Assembly: GCA_010015675.1 (NCBI GenBank)
Contig: ML977000.1
Span: 413,905-477,904, forward strand
Source of the DNA: Byssothecium circinans
Taxonomy: Eukaryota > Ascomycota > Dothideomycetes > Pleosporales > Massarinaceae
DNA: 64,000 nt
Direction: 5' to 3'
The notes beneath the pieces are model-generated. The model worked only from the letters and a program-made list of their open reading frames with translations, did no database searches and was not told the DNA's origin. Made by a program: the position numbers and the translations under genes. Shown one piece after another: positions 23,768 to 34,610 of this stretch. Within the stretch, counting starts at the first letter, position 1; each line of letters opens with the position of its first letter.

Positions 23768-24613
23768 ATGTCTGTCAACGACGCAATTCAAGATGAGATC
23801 ATCTCAATTAACTCAATATTTGACGAGGGGACATTGACGCCTCTCAACGATGGCGCGAGTATCTGCAGCTTATGCCTGCCATCTCTCCCCTCAGTCACAC
23901 TACGGATAGAGTTCCCCTCCAACTATCCAGATGCCCCTCCATCGATATTAGGCACGCAAAGTGTAGGCCAGGATGTGGCCAAAGGAATGGGCTCAAGAGT
24001 AGTTGACGTAGTGAGAGACGTATTGGCGCAAGTTTACCGCCCAGGTGAAGCCTGTATCTATGACCTCCTCGAAGAAGTCCGCGAAGCAATCGAAAAGGCC
24101 GAAGAAGAAGAATCACAACGCGACGATCAAAAGACAACATCTCAAGAGCAGGAAGCCTCACATCCCCAAGATACCATACCAGACCTAGGTCCTGACCCCC
24201 CATGGATAATTGCCTCACCTATAACAGAAAAGAAATCTATCTTCCTGGCCCGCGCCGCTCCTGTCACCTCCCCAGCGCAAGCAAAACAATACGTCACCCA
24301 CCTTCTCTCCACAGACAAGAAAGCCGCCCGTGCCACGCACAACATGACCGCGTGGCGCATCAAGGGGTCCAACGACACAAGCTATCAGGACTGCGATGAT
24401 GATGGTGAAACGGCAGCAGGAGGCAGGATGTTGCACCTTATGCAGCTGATGGACGTTTGGGACGTGATGGTGGTTGTTACAAGATGGTATGGTGGGATTC
24501 AGTTAGGCCCGGATAGGTTTCGGATTATCAATACGGCAGCGAGGGAGGCGTTAGTTTTGGGAGGCTTCGTGAAGGAGGGGAAAGAGGAAGGGAAAAAGAA
24601 AGGTAAAAAGTAG
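23768..24613 (+). CDS. YIH1: Yih1/IMPACT homologue, Gcn2 pathway inhibitor
   Basis: Single exon, 281 aa; the ATG at 23768 is chosen over an upstream in-frame GTG because it starts the RWD domain. Residues 1-115 are an RWD domain (INSIFDEGTL, LRIEFPSNYPDAPP). An acidic linker leads to the ancient IMPACT/UPF0029 domain (PITEKKSIFLARAAPVTS; MTAWRI; MVVVTRWYGGIQLGPDRF). Yih1 and IMPACT bind Gcn1 and keep it from activating the eIF2-alpha kinase Gcn2, damping the amino-acid starvation response. The Lys-rich tail (KEEGKKKGKK) is unremarkable. The residues expected for the family are present. Confidence 0.93.
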   Translation: MSVNDAIQDEIISINSIFDEGTLTPLNDGASICSLCLPSLPSVTLRIEFPSNYPDAPPSILGTQSVGQDVAKGMGSRVVDVVRDVLAQVYRPGEACIYDLLEEVREAIEKAEEEESQRDDQKTTSQEQEASHPQDTIPDLGPDPPWIIASPITEKKSIFLARAAPVTSPAQAKQYVTHLLSTDKKAARATHNMTAWRIKGSNDTSYQDCDDDGETAAGGRMLHLMQLMDVWDVMVVVTRWYGGIQLGPDRFRIINTAAREALVLGGFVKEGKEEGKKKGKK

Positions 24614-26335
24614 AGAGTCCCTTGTGTTATCAGACTACGGTCGAAAGACACCCGTCACTCACCTGACTAAGGCTGTACTTTTCCCACCGTAATCACTTAT
24701 ACCTCGTTCCTCTCGACGTTTGCAGCGCTGAAACAGAAATTTGTGATATTTCCGACCTCGAAAAACTGTGAAATCGCACCAACACAGGCTGTTGGCACAT
24801 GACCGCACCCGCAAAATCTCAATACCGCCCTCTCTATCTCTCCCCCTTTTCCAATCTATCCTCATCACTACTCAACAAAGCACGAGACACTCAACGCCTC
24901 CTTCGCACCCCGCTCATCGAATTCAGATTACAAAGTCAACCTAGAGTATTCTACATATTACTCAGCCCAAACACACAGCACAACGAAATGTTACTCACCA
25001 ACCAAATCCCGACATACCTGCCGTCTCCATACCAACAAAATCGAATTCAATCTTACAAGCATAGCCCTCAGTCTCGATCGAGATGCTCTTCTTATCGAAG
25101 GGGAGATCAGCTACTCGTGAAACGGCAGAAAGTTGAGATGGGCACCTGAGCGCACGGTCTAAGAGTGGGCGTCGTCGGTGTAGGAAGAAAGCGTATGGAA
25201 GGTCAACTATCGTACGCATATACCCAGATTGACATGAAAGGAATCCCTAAGAAAACTATACATTGTGTAAAGGAAAAAACTTCTTACATTATAGGATACA
25301 CTATCATCTACGGTGCGGTTTGCCACAGAACCAGCACTGCCACTAGGTGTATTTCATCGCATGGTATTAACGGGTCAGGATCTGCGATGAGCACGTTCGA
25401 GGGTAAATAATCTACATGTTACCGATGCCGATATAGCCACAGCCAGCGGAAATGAGGCCCGTGTGGCGCATCATAGGTCTGCTGCAGAGGTAGACTGAAA
25501 GGGAAGTTTGAAGTGGCATGTGAATAAATTTAGAATCGAGTGAAGTCTTTTTATGCTGGACTTGGTAAAGCTGGTGCCATGACTCTCATGGTTCAGAAAT
25601 GGATGTCGAGGACTCTTGTGGTTGGAAGTGTGATGCTTGTCAGAGATTGCATGTTTATGTATGCTGCGACCGCTTCAGTTACGTACCTTTCACTACAACC
25701 TTATCGTATCGACTCGAAAGCTATGTAAAATGGTATATTGGAAGATTTCTTCAAGCTGTAGATGTTGGTGAGATCTCATCATGTAGGATTTCGTGGTCAC
25801 GCCTTGTCCCATATTGCGTATTCTATGTGTACCTGCACATTAGTGTGAAAATAAGCGGAGCGCAATACTTGACGACGGTAAAAACCTTCTAAGTTCCAAG
25901 CAGGCGGGGTCCTAACCTCGCAAAACTGTTCAAACAAGATCCTATAGTATAGAGCGACCTTACTCGTAGAGCTTCATAGCTAGGACTTCGAGAGCCATCT
26001 ATTATCGGAAAATTTGGAATGGGCCAGCTCGGTTTTGACTACCAAGGCCTCAGCTAATCGGAGGTAGTACGATGCGAGCAGATGGAGATCTGTTTTAAGA
26101 GTCTCTATACCGACGAGTAACATTGACACGTACTGTAAAGCAACCGCACTACATCGTCCATTCGCTTATTGACTCAAGGATTCGCTATTACAAAATTTCC
26201 TTTCAACTCGTGTAAAGTCATTGCATCCAAAACCCTAGACACATGCGTTCCTATCTTGTGTATCCCAGTGTTATTTTGAGCGATAGCCGTAAATAGAGAA
26301 ACAACTCCATACTAGATCAACACTTCAAGTTCCCT
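24614..26335. other. 1.7-kb convergent spacer
   Basis: This lies between the ends of the Yih1-like and CorA-like genes. The short frames here have no protein features. No tRNA or repeat was recognised. Confidence 0.45.
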
Positions 26336-27950
26336 TCATCTCCGTGGAAATTTCCCCTTTCGGATTCGTTTCTCCATCTCTTCCTCCCTCTTCCGCCACC
26401 AGAACACGGCTCCGAACAATACCACGGCGGTCAGGGCGATGGTGGCCAACCAATACAGCCAAAGCCACCACGAGCACACATGTTCGTGTCGTCCGACGTT
26501 GAAGTCAAAGAACGATGTACTAAAGAACGTCTAGGATAATTTAGCGTACAATGGGAAATATGAGGAAATGTGAAGACTTACTGCGGTCGTTGTCGCCGGA
26601 AGAAAAATAATAGTGATAGCAGCAATGACGCGCATCACAGAACTATCCCTCGTGGCAGCAATAGATGCATTCTGGGTAAGTGCTGCGTCGTGTTGAGCAA
26701 CGGTACTGTAAAACTGGGCTCTTATTAGATCAATGGAAGTACAATGCTGGAACAAAGAGTTTAGGGTCAATTCCAACCTTGGGAAGCCTAAACATGACAT
26801 ACCATCTGAACAAACGCCTGCCCCTTTTCTCCAAAAACACCACCGTATCCGCTAAACCCTCATTTCAATCCCTTAACTGCGCCAAATTATCAATCAGCAT
26901 GTCCTTCACTTCCCTCGCCTCACCCTCCTCAAACCCATTTTCCATAGCCATGCGATAATAACTCACCGCCACATCGTCCAGGAACGCACACTGTCTTTGC
27001 GTCGTACTGCAAGCCGTCACCACAGATGCTAGCTTCGAGATTACTTGATAAAGGTCCTTAGTCATTTCGTTAAACTCCATATCCATAAAGGCAGCGTTCC
27101 TCTTTCTATTTTGGCATATACGCAATTGTAATTCCAACATGTAGATTCGATCGAGGTAGTGGTCAACATAGAAAAGGTGTGCTTCGAGATTGAATTGGAT
27201 GATAAGAGCGGGGACGAGGAAGGGATTGGGAAATGTGGTGCCATTTTCGATGGCGGCGAGGAAGTTGGCGCACGCGGGTTCATCGAGGCAGTGCATAAAG
27301 ATGTACATCTGGCGCGTCGCAAAGTTGTATGTGAAGGAAGCAGTTGTACAGATGCGCTTTCTCATTCCAGTGGGAGTCTTCATTACGAAGCCTAGTAACA
27401 GTCAACACAGGTGCATCATATTGTGCTCAATGCATACTCAAATGCGTTTTCTAGTCGGGACTCCCAGAACTGTTCGGCATGGAGGATTGTTGTTTAGGCA
27501 CTTGGGCTGGGCTGTAGATATTCATGGGGACTCTTCTGTTCAGAACGTCCAGGTAGAGCAGGGGAATTCGAGCAAATGGCGCCAGTTTTTCGAAGAATCC
27601 CTGTTGTAGGCAAATGGGGCTCATCTCGGTTCCTCTTTCGGTGCTTTTCCGCACTGAGAAGCTGCTCGACAATCGCACTCATCAGTGAGCTACCCGTAAT
27701 GATCTGCAATCGTGACTTACAAGAGTCGCAGTGTCTCGACCTTCGGACTCTTATGTTCTGAGTCTGGGAAATCCTTGGATATGTAGTCCTTGAAGAGGGT
27801 TTCATTGACAATACGTCTTCTGGGCGTATCATGTCCAATGACTTCAATGAGTTCCACCGCATCGCTCTGAGTCCCATCGAACGTCATAGGATGAGTGGCA
27901 TCATCGCTATACCACCGATGAACCTTCGCTGTATACTTTGAGGAAAACAT
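26336..27950 (-). CDS. CorA-like membrane protein (fungal Mg2+ transporter superfamily), difficult gene model
   Basis: Best splice model has six exons: 27721-27950, 27471-27661, 26924-27391, 26803-26858, 26582-26713 and 26336-26530 (423 aa). The C-terminus is typical of fungal CorA-like proteins: a helix with IAATRDSSVMRVIAA, TM1 FLPATTTATFFSTSFFDF, the loop NVGRHEHVCS, TM2, and a basic tail. The canonical GMN motif after TM1 is replaced, as is common in this fungal group, so metal transport is uncertain. The first, fourth and fifth introns are well supported. The second and third are the only way I found to keep the frame, and coding-like stretches lie inside them in other frames. A decayed gene is therefore possible. 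The 16-bp repeat array lies 41 bp upstream of the ATG. Confidence 0.6.
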
Positions 27951-27990
27951 GGTGTGAAGAATGAAGAAGAGCCGTGGGCTGAAGAGGGGT

Positions 27991-28094
27991 TATGCGTGTA
28001 ACACTCCCCATGCGTAACATTTCCCATGCGTAACATTTTCCATGCGTAACATTTTCCATGCGTAACATTTTCCATGCGTAACATTTCCCATGCA
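27991..28094. repeat. 16-bp minisatellite (about six units)
   Basis: The unit CATGCGTAACATTTTC recurs with exact 16-bp spacing at 28009, 28025, 28041, 28057 and 28073, with a partial copy at 28089. A degenerate 18-bp copy starts at 27991. Variation is confined to TTTT versus TTCC. It sits in the upstream region of the CorA-like gene. There are no unique spacers, so it is not a CRISPR-type array. Confidence 0.9.
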
Positions 28095-28421
28095 GGTAGG
28101 GCTATGGGTAAGCGAGGGAGAATCGTCGATCTCGTGTGAACAAGAAAGCCAGCACAAAAGCGAAGATTAGATAGCTATTGACCAACAAAATCCCTACTAA
28201 AGCTCTGCTAGAGATTTAACAGTAAGCTTAACATAGATTCGCTCCTCTCAGCCTTTTAACACTGCGAGAGCACTTGCTATGGGTTCAGGGGCGAAAAGCG
28301 AAAGGCACCCTGCACCGAAACGGGGCTCACTGTCTTTCAATACAATTGATTGCACGGCGAACTTGTATGGAGTTCCTCCACGTATCTATTCAACCAACGT
28401 CTTTCCTGTGAGACGAAGGTT
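28095..28421. other. Spacer between minisatellite and acetoacetyl-CoA synthetase 3' end
   Basis: About 330 bases with no gene. It is moderately AT-rich around 28170-28250 (for example TAGAGATTTAACAG). No hairpin or repeat was recognised. Confidence 0.4.
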
Positions 28422-30709
28422 CTATAGCTTACTCGTCAACTGGCCCTTTTTCTCTTTCTCTAGTCTCTTAATGACCTCTTCTACCTTCGCGAACTGGTAG
28501 TAGAACTGCAAGCTCTCTGGATTCGCAAGTGTTCCACTCGGCTTGATCATCTTTCCTGAAACAATCTGTTTAACTGGAAGCTCGACCTTCTTCAGGTTGA
28601 CTGTGGTCTATCGTGGCAGTCAGTTTATAGTTCTCAATTTGATCATGGCGTTGGCCGAGTTTACTTACCGGAATATCCCATGTTTGGAAGACGTATCTAG
28701 GCACATGCCTTCTACTCCTCTCCTCGGCAATCTTACTCTTAATCTTTTGCACAAGAGTCTCCGTGAAATTCTCGCCCTCCTTCATCTTCAAGAACAAAAC
28801 GACACTCTCATCGTTATCTCGAGGTCGCCTTTGTCCAACGCACACACTGTCCGCGATCTCAGGGAAATGCGTCTCGATGACTGAGTAGATATCGCTCGAT
28901 CCGAACCGTACTCCAGAAGGATTCAACACTCCGTCCGCCCGGCCGAGGAATAAGACCTGGCCAGTAACTGGATGGAATTGAATGAAGTCTCCATGTGTCC
29001 ATACATGTGGGAAACGTGTGTAGTAACCGTTCTGATACCGCTCGCCTGTCTCGTCGCCCCAGAAGAAAACCGGCTGATTTGGAAACGAAGCCGTCGCAAC
29101 AAGTTCTCCAGCCTCACCATGCGGAACAGCCTTCCCAGGCCCAGACTCAATGACACTGTCGTAAACCTCCATCTTCGTCCCTAACACGGGTCCTTGACAC
29201 CCACCTACGTAAACGGGTTCAAGTGGGTTCTCGCAAGCAAATGCTCCTGCTAGATCAGTACCTCCGCTCATATTGGCCAAGTGTACGTTCTTGGGGAAAC
29301 CGTGGTCGTAGAACCATTCGAATTGGGCGTCGGTGAGCACCATGCCGGTCGTTATAACCGCTTGGAGGGAACTGAGATCGAAGAGATCGCGAGGGCTGAT
29401 AGAGCGCTTCTGGAGTTCGTGGAGGAAGCGGGGTGAAGACCCAAAATGCGTAACGTGTTGCTGTTCGAGAATGGAAAGAAACGTTTCGGGGGAGGGGATG
29501 AAAGGTGAGCCATCATAGAGAATGGACCGACTGCCGTACATCAGACACTGTATGCTGACGAGGTACATGATCTGTCGAAGTACGAGTCAGCATATATCTC
29601 AAATGCAGTCCGTACAGTGGCGTTCTTACCCAGCCAGTCTATCATAACATTAGTTCTTAGCATGGTATTTTCGAGCAGGAGCAGCTTACGGTCGTGTACT
29701 GTAGCACTGTGCTATCAGGGCCCATTTGCCTATGCAGCAGTCCCTCTTTCATATTGCTGATCAATGCTCCACCCACCGAATGCACGATGCATTTAGGTAT
29801 CCCCGTTGTTCCTGAGGAATACACTACTAAGAAAGGATCTCTGAACGCTACTCTCTCAAACTTCAGCTCATGGTTCCCTTCAGTGCTGATTAAGAACTCC
29901 TCTAGCGTCATTGCTCTCGGGATATCCCCAATGTCTGCGGGCTTTCCAGGGAACCTTGGTTGTGTGACCACGCCCTTGAACTCCGAAACACCCTTCATAC
30001 CCGCCACGATCTCCCTTATCTTTGGTCTCAAATCGATAGTCTTGCCATTGTAAACAGCCCAGTCATCAGCGAAGAGATACGTAGGTCGAATTTGCAAAAG
30101 TCGTTCCAGAATACCTTTCGTGCCCATATCAGTGCTACTGCTCGAAAAGAGGCCTCCTAAGCTCGTAATCGCCATGCAACAGATGAACGTATCAAAACTC
30201 GTGCTCGCAACAACTGCCACTCTATCGCCCTTTTTAACACCTCTTTTCCTCATCGCATTCCCCAACAACCCCACCCTCTTCCTCACTTCCCCATAGTTCA
30301 AGTGCCTCACCTCCGTATTTCCCTCTCTTATCTCGGTCATCGCGATCTTCCCATCCTCTTTATTAACCGTCGTCCTCACCGACGGATCATCAGGGGAAGC
30401 AGTGTACAGAACATTCTCTGCAAAATTGAGATACGTGCCGTCGAACCAGCGCGGTATCGAGTCCATCGGCGCCGTTGTATCAACAACCTCGGTATAGCCC
30501 CCGGAGTAGATGAGCGGAGAGAATTTCCATATTTCATCCCAGAAGTCGGTTCGATTAGGGCCGACGCTCCATTCGTAGAGCTCACGGTATGTTTGTATGT
30601 TAAGGCCATGTGCGCGGTTGCATCTTTGCATGAACTTCCACATAGATGTGGATTTGGGGTCGGGATGTTGCCATAGCTTACGGGGAAGTGGAGGCTGTGA
30701 GTGCACCAT
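28422..30709 (-). CDS. Acetoacetyl-CoA synthetase
   Basis: Four exons: 29690-30709, a 9-nt microexon 29630-29638, 28669-29571 and 28422-28607; 705 aa. The microexon encodes Thr-Gly-Trp and restores the family sequence QYTTTGWIMYL. The protein has an acetyl-CoA-synthetase-type N-terminus (LWQHPDPKSTSMWKFMQ), the AMP-binding loop (VVYSSGTTGIPKCIVHS), FGSSPRFLHEL, MSGGTDLAGAF, the adenylate-binding HGDFIQF and GRADGVLNPSGVRFG, and a C-terminal domain ending LPVKQIVSGKM with the catalytic lysine, then IKPSGTLANPESL. The enzyme activates acetoacetate with ATP and CoA in the cytosol, feeding lipid and sterol synthesis or leucine/ketone catabolism. The start at 30709 (MVHSQPPLPRKLW) is chosen by similarity. 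Confidence 0.93.
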
Positions 30710-31094
30710 TGTGTCGAGCTTGGAGTAAAGCAAATAAAGAGGGAGAGAGAGAAACGGGAAGACTAGGGGAGCAATGGACGAGATGATGAGTCTCCGGTCC
30801 GGGCTTGGATACTTGTACAAGGTGTTAATATGCTTGAGATGATCGCGGTAATTGGAGATGCGGGGAGATTCGGCTCCGCTCTTTCTGTGATTGGTTGGAA
30901 TGTCCGGTAAGCACGCTGGGTTCGCATATGAAAGCATATAATTGTCGAGACATCAGTCAACAAGAAAGCCTTTACAATTTTCTCCTAGAATCCCATACTC
31001 TTTGATGGAACTGTATGGCGTGGTTGCGGAGAAGGGATGATCAGGTGTTTCGCCATTCACTGTATGCGGGGCCACATGCAACACTATTCCCGAA

Positions 31095-31179
31095 TCTATT
31101 ATATGCAAAAATCGGTGATATTCCTTGGCGCCCTCGGTAATTTTTTTCCCTCACCAAAATCGCTAGCGAGAGCGAAATT
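31095..31179 (+). repeat. Left terminal inverted repeat of the transposon
   Basis: It matches the reverse complement of 34526-34610 over 85 bases with a single C/T difference in the T-rich tract. Within it lies GCTAGC flanked by inverted arms (AAAATC...), a likely transposase binding area. Confidence 0.95.
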
Positions 31180-31304
31180 CCCACAGGATCCACCACCACG
31201 CCTCGAATATCGCTTGTAATTGGTCCCTGTAAGTTGAAGCCGTTGGCTAGTATGGAGATACGCGTATACTAACTTTTTTGAGAGTAGCAGCCACCCTAAA
31301 GGTC

Positions 31305-32453
31305 ATGTATCGCGCCCACGGCATCTCAGTGGTGCCCCATCGCCCCTGCCCTGCCCCATACCTCACCCCAAGCACCCGAGGGCTGGAGAATCGCGTACGG
31401 CTCAATATTTATCGGTTTCTATTGCTAGGATGGCCGCGACAGATGATTGCTGACCAGGAGGGTTATAGCTTGGGCGCGGTTCAAAACGTAGAAGTAAACC
31501 TTAAGGATTATGGCAGCGTCCGTCGGCCACCTGAGCCGGGCGTGAAGCTGGGGAGACCGCCTAAAATCAGTGACGAAGACGGTGAAGCTCTCTTTAAGGA
31601 GCTAATCCGTGGAGGATGGAAGTATCAAGATGAGATAGCGTATTGGCTGTGGATGGAGAGAGGCGTGAAGGTTACTCAGTCAACGGTTTCCCGGTATCTC
31701 CATGAACGTAACTGGAGCCGGCGGAGCCTGCGGCCATTCTCTGTCAGTCGAAATAAAGAGCTCCAAGAGGGCTATCGAGATGGGATGAGGTCGTTTGCTC
31801 AAGAGGATTTAGTGTTTCTTGATGAGAGTATATTCAACGAGAAAACTGGCTGGAGGCACAAGGCGTATGGGCCCGTTAGCCATAAGAGTCGATATACTCA
31901 GGATATACGGCGTGGAAAGACGTGGGCCATCCTCCCAGCGTATGCGGTCAACGGCTACCTACCGTGTATGGGCATTAAGGAGGGCTACTTCAACCACGAG
32001 GAGTTTCTTAATTAGATTCACTACGAGCTTCTCCCCTGCCTACGGGCGACGTACGGACACAAACCTATAGTAATTGTATTGGATAACGTCTCAATCCATA
32101 CCAACGACGCGGTGAGAGCTGCCCTTAAAGCTGCTAGCTATCTCGTCCGGTTTCTCCCACCGTACTCGCCCGATTACAACCCAATTGAGCTCACCTTCTC
32201 AGTGCTCAAGTATTAGATCAAACGGAACTACGTATACGAGAGACAACGGCATAAGGGCTTTAGATCCTTCCTCAAAGAGGCCGTTAGACGAAGCCGCTGC
32301 GATCGGTTTGCTAGGGAGCATTTTACCTACACCGCGGGTGGCCTCTACATTGAGCAGGATACACTTAATCGAGTGAGGGAGGAGCTCTAAGCTTAGCGTG
32401 GGAGGGATGATCATATTGAGAGTGACGAGGATGAGGAGATGGATGAGGAGTAG
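31305..32453 (+). pseudogene. Degraded DD34E transposase
   Basis: In one frame this reads as a 382-residue transposase with four premature stops at 32013 (TAG), 32214 (TAG), 32388 (TAA) and 32394 (TAG); the terminal TAG is at 32451. An N-terminal helix-turn-helix region includes GRPPKISDEDGEALF and QSTVSRYLHERNWSRRSLRP. The catalytic acids are seen in VFLDESIFN, IVIVLDNVSIHTN and PPYSPDYNPIELTF. The spacing from the second Asp to the Glu is 34 residues, the Tc1/IS630-like DD34E arrangement. Two of the stops sit where Trp or Gln would be expected (for example LKY-stop-IKRN). The copy cannot make active transposase. Confidence 0.9.
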
Positions 32454-32597
32454 AGAGATCCTGAATTCTAATTCCTATAGAGACAGTTTTAGCCACCTAA
32501 AAGTGATCCCTACAGGAATCTATATTCTACTAAGCTCTATATTACATCCATAAAATAGCCCCGCTATTTATATAATGACCTCTCACTCTCTAGTCAA

Positions 32598-34400
32598 TTA
32601 GTGTACCTGCTTAAACTGACGTAGCTCCTCGTGAAAGTGACGTACTATCCCATCCTTAAGCCTATAAGGTGAGCCCGTTGCAACCATATATAACTCGCTC
32701 CAGGGTACTGACATCTCTTTAAGATCTTTTATAGTCTACCTCTGCTCTATTGCTACTTGCTGAGCTTGTACGAAGTCCTCGCGATCCTCCTCTGGCTGCT
32801 CTGCAATAAGCCACTTAAAAAACTCCTTCACCATGGCGTGAGAGTCAGCTATCCCGGTGCCAGTAATTAGGCTGGATGTGAGGACAGGTAGGGTCCTTGT
32901 CATTGGAGTTGTTAGCCGGATGCCGGGGACTGAGGCCCAAGGGGCAATCAGTTAAGTATAAGGTGAAGGAATTGGCTGGATGTTTGTCCCTAGAGGCCCT
33001 AGCATCGCCAACAATCCATACGCTAATTGCTGTTGTTGTAGCAACTATTGTTGCGTCTCCCGAGCCTGCTTCCTCATCTCTCAAGCCTCCACTCTCTCAT
33101 CCTCAGCCTCTTGCATACGAACGAGCTGCTCCCTTATATGACGTTTCTCCATCTCTTTGAACATCCTTCTCATCTCAGCTTCTTCACCTGACGACGAATC
33201 ACGGCGCTTCTTTCTCCGGCCAAGGTTGGGGTTCTGTTTGAGCTGGTTGCCTATTGAACTTTGCCAATATTGAATTAACTTGAGAGGAGGCTGATTGACG
33301 TATGCCGTGCCTTCAAGTATCTTTTAAGCCCACGATTCCTGGTCAGCTGGCTGTACAGCAAAGTGCTCATAGGTAGCTTAGTGAACGTAGCAAACATGCT
33401 GATAGTTGTTACAGGTTTGAACCCGGCACTCCCACATACGCTGTATATTGCTCTGGCCCACCCTGGCCTCAGTTATATCCTCGATACGCTGGCGGGCCTT
33501 CTGCTCATTCACTAGCTGCTGTGTACGCCGGGGCAACTTTTCCCCAGGCGCTGGGCTCTTAGGACGGTCGGATGAGGGCTCATTGACTCCTCTATTGCGT
33601 GGAAACGCCTTTGCCAGGGCCCCACAAACAAGCTTCACCTCTACCCTTATTTCAACCTTCTCCACGCCTTTGAGCTGCCCTACCTGGTTATCCATACTAG
33701 AGAGAAGCTTTACTTCCTCATTAACGCCAAAGTCCTCCAGCGTGAGCGTTTGCCAGCCGCCGCCTTTAGGATGGTTGATTCTATATTAGAGGATCCAGGC
33801 AGAGACGCGGTAAGCTCTCCTAGCAAGCTCAGCCTTAACTAACCCGCCCTCCATCATAGATTTGACCTTGTCCTCTACCGTTGAGAGCTCAAAAAACGCC
33901 CGAGAGATGGCCTCTCCCGGCGGCTGGCTATCCGTCTTATCACCGTTCACCCGGATCAAGAATTGTATAAAGATGTCATACAGAATTGCCCTAGGGGCTG
34001 GAGAGGAGGCAGGTGGCCTAAGCAAGTTAGAGAAAGTGTCACTTGGCGTGGCAAGGCGGCGCGGGTTCAATACTAGTGGAGACGACCGCATAGCAGCTAG
34101 GGTAACTTCCTGCTAGGCTGGAGCAGCTGGGACTACTAGAGTTAACTTTTTGGCTGGTCTAGCTGCCTTCTTTGAGGTTGACTTGCTTTTGGCTGGCGCA
34201 GCTAGCACTGGGTAAGCTTCCTCTGTGTCCCACCATCTCACTGACTTACGCGCAGCTGCCTTCCTCTTAGCACCTCCACTAACAACTTCATCAGTATACG
34301 GAGGCTGACCCATTGTTTTGGCCCGCGTGGAGTGGGCTGGAGGCTTCTCTAACGCGTTCTCGCGTCCTGGAGGCGACTTGCGCTTTTTCGAGGTCCCCAT
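32598..34400 (-). pseudogene. Second transposon frame of unknown function, 600 codons with eight nonsense changes
   Basis: Starts at ATG 34400 and stays in a single phase to TAA at 32598-32600, exactly 600 codons. It is broken at 34113 (TAG), 33786 (TAA), 33378 (TAA), 33324 (TAA), 33081 (TGA), 33045 (TAG), 32952 (TAA) and 32736 (TAG). All would be Gln or Arg codons before a C-to-T change. The N-terminus is basic and Lys-rich (MGTSKKRKSPPGREN). Further on are PRAILYDIFIQFLIRVNGDK, VNQPPLKLIQYWQSSIGNQL, a charged coiled segment, and near the end MVKEFFKWLIAEQPEEDRED and VPWSELYMVATGSPYRLKDG. I do not recognise the family. It may be a DNA-binding accessory protein of the element; that is inference. 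Confidence 0.7.
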
Positions 34401-34525
34401 GGCTCAAACGGGCGGTTGCTACTCTAAAAAATCGACAATAAGCTCTATCCCCATATGTTTGAAAAGCTTCAAGTTTTCTGACGATTATACAAGGTAGTTA
34501 GGTTGTTATTGTAGGATCTTATGGC

Positions 34526-34610
34526 AATTTCGCTCTCGCTAGCGATTTTGGTGAGGAAAAAAAATTACCGAGGGCGCCAAGGAATATCACCGATTTTTGC
34601 ATATAATAGA
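34526..34610 (-). repeat. Right terminal inverted repeat of the transposon
   Basis: Inverted copy of 31095-31179, including GCTAGC and the GGCGCCAAGGAATATCACCG block, with one transition relative to the left copy. Confidence 0.95.

Larger units (their letters stand above)
31095..34610. mobile_element. Two-frame Tc1/mariner-IS630-type DNA transposon, mutated by C-to-T changes
   Basis: A 3.5-kb element bounded by near-perfect 85-bp inverted repeats. A TA is present at both ends (31097-31098 and 34607-34608), fitting the TA target duplication of this superfamily. Inside are a degraded transposase on the plus strand (31305-32453) and a 600-codon frame on the minus strand (34400-32598). Every premature stop can be explained by one transition, and no frameshift is needed. 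That is the signature expected of RIP in ascomycetes. The long second frame makes it larger than the common single-gene elements of about 1.3-2 kb. Confidence 0.9.

Noticed and set aside
27991..28094. Regular short repeats considered as a CRISPR array
   Set aside because: Units are directly adjacent with no spacers, and the sequence is eukaryotic.
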